DNA of 64,000 bases. It comes from Pirellula sp. (GTDB lineage Bacteria; Planctomycetota; Planctomycetia; Pirellulales; Lacipirellulaceae). The stretch is from contig PNKX01000012.1 of the NCBI GenBank assembly GCA_013822725.1, positions 1 through 64,000 on the forward strand. The letters run 5' to 3'. Under the pieces are notes generated by a model. The model ran no database searches and was not told where the DNA came from. It saw only the letters and a program-made list of their open reading frames with translations. The stretch's first letter is position 1; each line of letters begins with the position of its first letter. The translations under genes were made by a program, and so were the position numbers. Shown piece after piece: positions 59,188 to 64,000 of this stretch.

Positions 59188-59230
59188 GCAGCAGGGAGGG
59201 TTCGCGAAACGTTGCAGCGCCCTCACCGGT

Positions 59231-59255
59231 TAGCCGGAGGGCCACGCCCTCCGGG
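59231..59255. repeat. TAGCCGGAGGGCCACGCC hairpin
   Basis: TAGCCGGAGGGC and its complement around CAC, between the SRP RNA and dnaX on the minus strand. May end or process the SRP RNA; role inferred. Confidence 0.7.
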
Positions 59256-59285
59256 AGGCGCCAAGCCAGACTCGCCCCGCTACCA

Positions 59286-59397
59286 CGGCCGTCGACGAGA
59301 GGCCCCCACACAAAGAGACGCAAACTTATGGCTGCTGCGTTTCCGCCCTGACCAGGTTCGTAAGGCCCCCATTGCAAGGGCCCCTCGTCGACGACCG
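59286..59397 (-). ncRNA. ffs: Signal recognition particle RNA, small bacterial type
   Basis: The conserved apical domain is clear on the minus strand: GTCAGGGCGGAAACGCAGC followed by AGCC (about 59331-59353), with a GGAA tetraloop. The ends pair: CGTCGACGAG at 59384-59393 and its complement at 59290-59299, with three more pairs outside. Length about 112 nt. It binds Ffh to target membrane proteins. Exact ends uncertain. Confidence 0.85.
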
Positions 59398-59482
59398 CCG
59401 CGCCGGGCGATCAAGACCCTCAGTTGTACGCGCCCCATCCCCCCCCGTCAAAGCCTCGCTCTCGCGGTCCCCGCAGCCCAAC

Positions 59483-59508
59483 GGACTGGTCGCTTAAGCG
59501 ACCAGTCC
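59483..59508. repeat. 26-bp perfect palindrome
   Basis: Same 26-mer as at 47712, 56385 and 56906, between the SRP RNA and oleB. The remainder of 59398-59729 holds nothing else I can identify. Confidence 0.9.
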
Positions 59509-59729
59509 AGCCCCAACGCGAAGGGCCGAATCCCAATCCACCCACCCGCATGTCAAGATGGCCAAAAAAGCCAAGTGGCGATCGCCCCACGAACCCGCTA
59601 GGCTGAACCGTTTGCAGTCGCGGCCTTTGACGTTCACATTGCCAATCGAAGGGGCGCCACCGCACCCAACAAGCAACCAGTATCTAGCATCCAGCTACCG
59701 TCCTCCCGGAACCACTTCTGTCGCCAAAA

Positions 59730-60806
59730 ATGCGTGTCGCGACACTATTCGCCATGTCCGCCCTCACGACAACTCTCGACGCCGTCACCCTAAAGCCTTA
59801 TGGGAACAAGCGTAACGTTACTTGTCGCGAAAATCCGCTCAACGCGACAGAGGCGACACGACAGCCCCAGCACCCGCGATCCAGCAGCTTGAGCATCCAA
59901 CCCGCCGTCACCGACGCCGCTCCGCCCGACGCCCCCTGGCGGGCGCTCTACCCGTTCGAATCGCGTTGGCTGTTCGTCGACGGCCGCCGGCTCCACTACC
60001 TCGACGAAGGTCCCCGCGAAGCAGAACGGACCCTCCTCTTCGTCCACGGCAACCCCACCTGGTCGTTCCACTGGCGGCGGTTGATCGAGTCGCTCCGCGG
60101 CCAGTACCGCTGCATCGCTCCCGATCACATGGGGTGCGGGCTGAGCGACCTCCAACCGCGACCGCTACGGCTGGCCGACCACATTGCGAATCTGCAGAAG
60201 CTGGTCGAGACGCTCGACCTCCGGCGCGTCACCCTCGTCGCCCAGGACTGGGGCGGCGCGATTGGCCTGGGAACGCTGCTGGCCGAGCGCGAGCGATTCG
60301 AGCGGATCGTCCTGTTCAACACGGGCGCCTTCCGCCCCTGGTTTATCCCGTGGCGAATCCGCGCCTGCCGCGGCGCGCTGCTGGGCCGCGCGATGGTGCA
60401 AGGCGCCAACGCCTTTTCGCGGGCAGCGCTCACGATGACCCTCGCCCGCAAGGCGTCGCTCGAGCCGGCGGCGCGGTCCGGCTACCTCGCTCCCTACAAC
60501 TCCTGGCGACGCCGTGCGGCGGTTTACCAGTTCGTGCGCGACATTCCGTCGAACGATCGCCATCCGACGTGGCAAACGCTCGAAGCGATCGAACGGAAGC
60601 TGCCGCAGATGGCCGACTTGCCGACATTGCTCGTCTGGGGCGAACGCGACTGGTGCTTCAACACCCGTTGCCTGACGCGGTTCGTCGAAGAATGGCCCGA
60701 CGCCGACGTGGTGCGACTCCCCGACGTCGGCCACTGGGTCGTCGAGGACGCCCCCGAGGAGGCCGAGGAGGCGGTGCGGAGCTTTCTCCACCGCACCGAC
60801 TCATGA
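59730..60806 (+). CDS. oleB: Beta-lactone decarboxylase, alpha/beta hydrolase fold
   Basis: Up to 358 residues; true start uncertain (ATG 59730, ATG 59754 or TTG 59889), since the domain begins near residue 70 (LYPFESRWLFVDGRRLHYLDEG). Haloalkane-dehalogenase-like fold: oxyanion loop FVHGNPTWSFHW, nucleophile Asp in AQDWGGAIG, GHWVVED with the catalytic His. OleB-specific wording (FNTGAFRPW, YLAPYNSW, FVRDIPS) favours OleB over a dehalogenase. OleB turns the beta-lactone from OleC into an alkene. Overlaps the next gene by 4 nt. Confidence 0.82.
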   Translation: MRVATLFAMSALTTTLDAVTLKPYGNKRNVTCRENPLNATEATRQPQHPRSSSLSIQPAVTDAAPPDAPWRALYPFESRWLFVDGRRLHYLDEGPREAERTLLFVHGNPTWSFHWRRLIESLRGQYRCIAPDHMGCGLSDLQPRPLRLADHIANLQKLVETLDLRRVTLVAQDWGGAIGLGTLLAERERFERIVLFNTGAFRPWFIPWRIRACRGALLGRAMVQGANAFSRAALTMTLARKASLEPAARSGYLAPYNSWRRRAAVYQFVRDIPSNDRHPTWQTLEAIERKLPQMADLPTLLVWGERDWCFNTRCLTRFVEEWPDADVVRLPDVGHWVVEDAPEEAEEAVRSFLHRTDS

Positions 60807-61699
60807 GCGCGACGTCGCGACAACTTGTAGCGCCGCCCCTGACGCTAGGAGGCTGTGCCACGCTCGCCTGCATCTGGGAAGCGACTGCCGCGAAGCCTGG
60901 CAACGTCTACCGCGGCGCTGACTTCGACGATCTCACCTACGCCGACTTCCTGACGAGCGCCACGGTGATCGGTCCGATCATCGACCGCACGCCCGAGCAA
61001 GGTGTCGGCGTCACGATCCTCGCCGCCGTCACCGCCACCCGTGCCGCCGTCGCGACGAACACCAACCTCGGCATGCTCCTCCTCATCGCCCCCTTAGCGG
61101 CGGCCCCCAGCGGCTTGCCGCTTAGCGCGAACATCGACCCCATCCTCGCCGCGCTCGACTACAACGACACCTGCGCCGTCTACGAAGCGATCCCCCTCTC
61201 CCAACCCGGCGGCATGGGCGAAGTCGCCGAGGCCGACGTGAACGAACCGCCGCCGGCGGGGCTCACGCTTCGCGCCGCGATGGCGATGGCCGCCGATCGC
61301 GATGTGATCGCCCGCCAATACGTGAACGGCTTTGTGGAAGTCTTCCGCACGGCCGACCGCATTGAGCAGCACGTTGCCGACGGTCAGCCGCTCGGCGAGG
61401 CGATCGTCATCGCGTTCATGGAACTCCTCGCCGAGGAGCCCGATTCGCTGATCGCCCGCAAGGCCGGCCTCGACGCAGCTCGCGAGGTCTCTCAACACGC
61501 GGCGACGATCCTCGACTCCCGCCGCCACGGCGACGACGCGTTCCACGCGATGCGAGCCGAGTACGATTTCTGGCTCCGCGCCGACGGCCACCGCCGCAAC
61601 CCCGGCACGACCGCCGACGTGATCGCCGCGGCGCTGTTTGTCCTCCTCCGCGAGAAGCGCCTCAACTGGCCAGTAAAATTCTACGCACAACAAACTTAG
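60803..61699 (+). CDS. Triphosphoribosyl-dephospho-CoA synthase (CitG)-like protein
   Basis: 298 residues; the start ATG overlaps the oleB stop (ATGA). CitG family: WEATAAKPGNVYRGADFDDLTYADFL, GVGVTILAAVTATRAAVATNTNLGMLLLIAPLAA, then DDAFHAMRAEYDFWLRADGHRRNPGTTADVIAAALF. No citrate lyase genes are present. As I recall, relatives recur in H4MPT-linked C1 gene clusters of methylotrophs and planctomycetes, which fits the pterin synthase next door. The precise reaction is not known to me. Confidence 0.85.
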   Translation: MSATSRQLVAPPLTLGGCATLACIWEATAAKPGNVYRGADFDDLTYADFLTSATVIGPIIDRTPEQGVGVTILAAVTATRAAVATNTNLGMLLLIAPLAAAPSGLPLSANIDPILAALDYNDTCAVYEAIPLSQPGGMGEVAEADVNEPPPAGLTLRAAMAMAADRDVIARQYVNGFVEVFRTADRIEQHVADGQPLGEAIVIAFMELLAEEPDSLIARKAGLDAAREVSQHAATILDSRRHGDDAFHAMRAEYDFWLRADGHRRNPGTTADVIAAALFVLLREKRLNWPVKFYAQQT

Positions 61700-61722
61700 C
61701 CCCCGGTTCTTCAAACCGGGGG
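61697..61722. repeat. TAGCCCCCGGTTC hairpin overlapping a stop codon
   Basis: The first three bases are the TAG stop of the CitG-like gene, and the last bases (GGGGG) with the following AGG form the ribosome binding site of the next gene, 7 nt before its ATG. Identical to 31435-31460. Confidence 0.88.
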
Positions 61723-61731
61723 AGGTTCGCC

Positions 61732-62232
61732 ATGACTGAAACCTACCGCGTCCGCATCCAAAAGGAGCGCCTCGTCTTCAGCGCCGCTCACTTCATCACC
61801 TACGGCGGCGACATCTGCGAGCCGATCCACGGGCATAATTACCACGTCTACTGCGAGGTCGAAGGCCCGCTCGACCAGAATCGCTACGTCATCGACTTCA
61901 TCGCCCTCCGCGACGCGCTGCAGAAGATCGTCGACGGCCTCGACCACCGTGTCGTCCTGCCGCTACGGCATCCGACGATCAAGGTCGCCGGGCAGCCTGG
62001 CGGCGAGAATGGCGAAGTCGTCGCCACCCACGGCAAGCGGCGGTGGGTCTTCCCGCGACAAGACTGCGTGCTGCTCGACGTGGAGAACACCACGGCCGAG
62101 TTGCTCGCCAAGCACATCGCCGAATCGACCCTAGCCTCGCTCGACTCTGCCGCACGGTCGGCGCTCGTCTCGGTCGAACTCGGCGTCGACGAGTGCGACG
62201 GCCAATGGGGCGTCTATCTCTGGCGTCCGTGA
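61732..62232 (+). CDS. 6-pyruvoyl-tetrahydropterin synthase / QueD family protein
   Basis: 166 residues. Zinc ligands and core motifs: FSAAHFITYGG (His), EPIHGHNYHVYCEVEG (two His), YVIDFIALRDALQKIVDGLDHRVVLP, and VSVELGVDECDGQWGVYLW. The usual catalytic Cys position near the first motif is replaced (GGDICEP follows instead), so specificity differs from QueD. Pterin-modifying enzymes of this type are part of H4MPT synthesis in C1 clusters; that assignment here rests on the neighbour. Confidence 0.88.
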   Translation: MTETYRVRIQKERLVFSAAHFITYGGDICEPIHGHNYHVYCEVEGPLDQNRYVIDFIALRDALQKIVDGLDHRVVLPLRHPTIKVAGQPGGENGEVVATHGKRRWVFPRQDCVLLDVENTTAELLAKHIAESTLASLDSAARSALVSVELGVDECDGQWGVYLWRP

Positions 62233-62262
62233 CTTTACGTCTATCGATCCGTGTCCCGGATT

Positions 62263-62354
62263 CTAGCCCCGGGCTCCGCCCGGGGGTCGGCTTCCATTTC
62301 GCGGGACAACGCCATTTGATGTGGTTCGCGACCCCCGGGCGAAGCCTGGGGCTG
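62263..62354. repeat. Bipartite GC-hairpin element
   Basis: Hairpin 62263-62286 (TAGCCCCGGGCTCC..) and inverted hairpin 62332-62353, about 45 nt apart, between the pterin synthase and fliG. The spacer contains GCGGGACAACGCC, the complement of the GGCGTTGTC block in the 23839 flank. Confidence 0.8.
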
Positions 62355-62525
62355 GAGAACTGCAAACTCTAACGATTATCCGACCTAGCAAGCCAACGCC
62401 CACTCCCCTCCCCGACCGTCAAGTCGCCCAGCGCCCCGTGACGATGGTAGCAATACGGCAACCTGCGCGCATCGAGGCGAGTTGCCGTGCGTGCCCCGTC
62501 GCTCCCGGCTTAAGTCGTTCGCTCC

Positions 62526-63515
62526 ATGGGTGATATTCGCAAAGCGGCCGTGCTGCTCACCACGCTTCCCGAAGAGGAAGCGGCGGATATCCTCCAGCGT
62601 CTCGAGCCCAAGCAGGTCGAGATGGTCTCGATCGAGATCGCCAAACTCAAGTCGATCACCTCCGAGGAGCAGGAACAGATCATCCTGCAGTTCGCCGAGT
62701 CGAACCCCGGAGCGACCGCCGACGGCGGCGGTCTCGACCGCGCGAAGAACCTCGTCCAAAAGGCCTTCGGCAAGAACGCCAGCGGTACGCTCGACACGAT
62801 TCGCCAGGCGATCGAGGAAGTCCCGTTTGCATTCCTGCGAACGGTGGATAGTCAGAACATCCTCACCTATGTCATCGACGAGCATCCCCAGACGATCGCC
62901 CTGGTGCTTTCCCATCTCCCCGCCGCCGCGGGGGCGGCGATCCTCGCCGGGCTCCCGCCCGAACGGCAGATTTCGGTCGTGCAACGGATCGCCCAGATGG
63001 GCCAGACAAGCCCCGACATCATCAAGGAGGTCGAGCTCGGCCTGGAACGCCGCATGTCGAGCGTCATGAGCCAAAGCTTCGAAAACGCCGGCGGCGTCGG
63101 GGCCGTGGCCGAGATGCTCAACGTCGCCGACCGGGCGACCGAGCGGCAGTTGATGGAACAGCTCTCCTTGGAAGACGCCGAACTGGTCGAGGAAATCCGG
63201 CGGCTGATGTTCGTCTTCGAAGATCTGTCAAAGTTCAACGACAAGGATCTGCAGATCGTCATGAAGAACGTCGAGACCTCTCAGTGGGCCACGGCCCTCA
63301 AGGGGTGCAGCAACGAGCTGCGCGACAAGGTCTTCAAAAACATGTCGACCCGCGCCGCGGACATGCTCAAGGAAGAAATTGGCTACCTCGGGCCGGTCAA
63401 ACTCTCGGCAGTCGAGGCGAAGCAGCAGGAAATCGTCGACATCGTCCGCCGCCTGGAGGATTCGGGCGAGTTGGAGCTCAACCCCGGCGGCGAGCAAGAA
63501 GCGTTGGTGCAATAA
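62526..63515 (+). CDS. fliG: Flagellar motor switch protein FliG
   Basis: 329 residues, standard length. N-terminal domain (IRKAAVLLTTLPEEEAADILQRLEPKQVEMV), middle domain with the EHPQ motif (DEHPQTIALVLSHLP), C-terminal domain with charged torque helix (MFVFEDLSKFNDKDLQIVMKNVETSQWATALKG). It assembles on the MS ring and couples stator rotation to torque. No other flagellar gene is in the window. Confidence 0.96.
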   Translation: MGDIRKAAVLLTTLPEEEAADILQRLEPKQVEMVSIEIAKLKSITSEEQEQIILQFAESNPGATADGGGLDRAKNLVQKAFGKNASGTLDTIRQAIEEVPFAFLRTVDSQNILTYVIDEHPQTIALVLSHLPAAAGAAILAGLPPERQISVVQRIAQMGQTSPDIIKEVELGLERRMSSVMSQSFENAGGVGAVAEMLNVADRATERQLMEQLSLEDAELVEEIRRLMFVFEDLSKFNDKDLQIVMKNVETSQWATALKGCSNELRDKVFKNMSTRAADMLKEEIGYLGPVKLSAVEAKQQEIVDIVRRLEDSGELELNPGGEQEALVQ

Positions 63516-63552
63516 CCCGCCGGCGTGGCACCGTCCGGTCGTTCTTTTTTTG

Positions 63553-63762
63553 AACCGCCAAGGACGCCAAGAGCGCCAAGGAAATGCAGAGAATGTTGGA
63601 ACCGCGGATGAACGCAGATAAACGCCAATAAGAATGATCTGCGTCCATCCGCGTTTATCGGCAGTTCCATCTTCTTGGTCGGTTCTTCCGTCGTGCCCGT
63701 TGTGCCATCGTGGTTCAATTCCCCTGTATTTCCTTGGCGCTCTTGGCGTCCTTGGCGGTTAG
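63553..63762. repeat. Nested inverted repeat, outer CGCCAAG arms with inner GATGAACGCAG arms
   Basis: Outer arms 63553-63583 and 63728-63762; inner arms 63600-63635 and 63636-63668; orphan CGTCGTGCCCGTTGTGCC arm 63690-63722. Same order as at 8950, including the orphan arm before the closing outer arm. Confidence 0.85.
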
Positions 63763-64000
63763 TTTTTCGCATTTTCGCTTCTTCGGGACCGCATCCTCCC
63801 CGTCAGCTGCTAGCAGCCTTCATCTTGTCCTTGCGGAACCTTAACGATTTCGCTCTACTTCCCGCTTGGTAGGATCATGCCGCCGGACGCGGCGATCTTG
63901 CATTCAGGTAGGCGGAGTTCGACGGAGCGAGTTGGACAAGGGTGTCCAGGCAAGGCGTTATGCGACAGGACTGGCGGGAGTATTCCGGATTCGGCGAATT
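63763..64000. other. Window edge, no supportable gene
   Basis: An ATG at 63877 opens a frame to the edge but its 41 residues show no family signature, codon bias is not convincing, and no ribosome binding site precedes it. It may be the beginning of a gene or just intergenic. Confidence 0.4.

Noticed and set aside
59730-60806. Haloalkane dehalogenase
   Set aside because: The fold matches, but the FNTGAF, YLAPYNSW and FVRDIP blocks and the presence of oleC/oleD in the window favour OleB.
60803-61699. Citrate lyase cofactor synthesis (citG)
   Set aside because: No citrate lyase genes are present, and the pterin synthase neighbour points to the C1 context.

Overview
The window is GC-rich chromosomal DNA from a planctomycete, most likely of the Pirellulales/Lacipirellula type (lineage inferred from gene content, not computed). 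The clues are two DUF1501 + PSCyt1/DUF1549/DUF1553 gene pairs with Tat-like leaders and CxxCH sites, a PVC-type haem dehydrogenase-like protein, a PEP-CTERM anchored protein, tetrahydromethanopterin (H4MPT) C1 genes in a non-methanogen, split olefin (ole) genes, and many planctomycete-style intergenic palindromes. No transposase, integrase, phage gene or CRISPR array is visible.

Layout. 1-8744 (minus): two tandem pairs of secreted PSCyt1/DUF1553 and DUF1501 proteins; the leftmost DUF1501 gene runs off the edge just short of its end. 9420-17679 (plus): an L-arabinose operon in the order araB, araD, araA, followed by a sodium/solute symporter, galE and a YidR-like (DUF3748) protein. 17890-22615: a cyclophilin-like protein with a PEP-CTERM anchor, converging on a large minus-strand beta-barrel/beta-helix surface protein that starts at GTG. 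23200-28608 (plus): a Skp/OmpH-like lipoprotein, a DUF1801 protein, an unknown protein, and an ECF sigma factor overlapping a membrane-anchored VWA/DUF3520 protein by 4 nt. 29286-38776 (minus): recG, rnhA, a c-haem sensor histidine kinase, priA and an octahaem cytochrome with HEAT/TPR repeats. 39178-44244 (plus): a PVC cytochrome/dehydrogenase and the TIGR03546/TIGR03545 pair. 44390-49219 (plus): mch and a RimK-like ATP-grasp ligase (H4MPT chemistry), then oleC and oleD. 50246-55549: a pseudopilin, a small membrane protein, a Nif3-family protein and a large secreted glycosidase-like protein. 55571-59400: a sugar-phosphate isomerase-like protein, a 29-residue mS38/COX24-like protein, tRNA-Val, tRNA-Ala, dnaX and the SRP RNA. 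59730-63515 (plus): oleB overlapping a CitG-like gene, a 6-pyruvoyl-tetrahydropterin synthase-like gene, and fliG.

How the genes fit together. AraA, AraB and AraD convert L-arabinose to D-xylulose 5-phosphate, and the symporter probably imports the sugar. Mch, the ATP-grasp ligase, the CitG-like protein and the pterin synthase form two fragments of an H4MPT-dependent C1 module. OleB, OleC and OleD cover three of the four steps of long-chain olefin synthesis (OleA is not here). Each ole fragment sits directly next to an H4MPT fragment, and oleB even overlaps the CitG-like gene.

The strongest unexplained signal is the repeat landscape. There are nested 'Russian doll' inverted repeats whose arms are themselves 9-10 nt periodic, a 26-bp perfect palindrome in many copies, bipartite GC-rich hairpin pairs, and a dispersed element of about 80 bp. 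Some of these have entered reading frames (oleC, dnaX), and one copy supplies both a stop codon and the next gene's ribosome binding site. Positions inside repeats were counted by eye and may be off by one or two bases.
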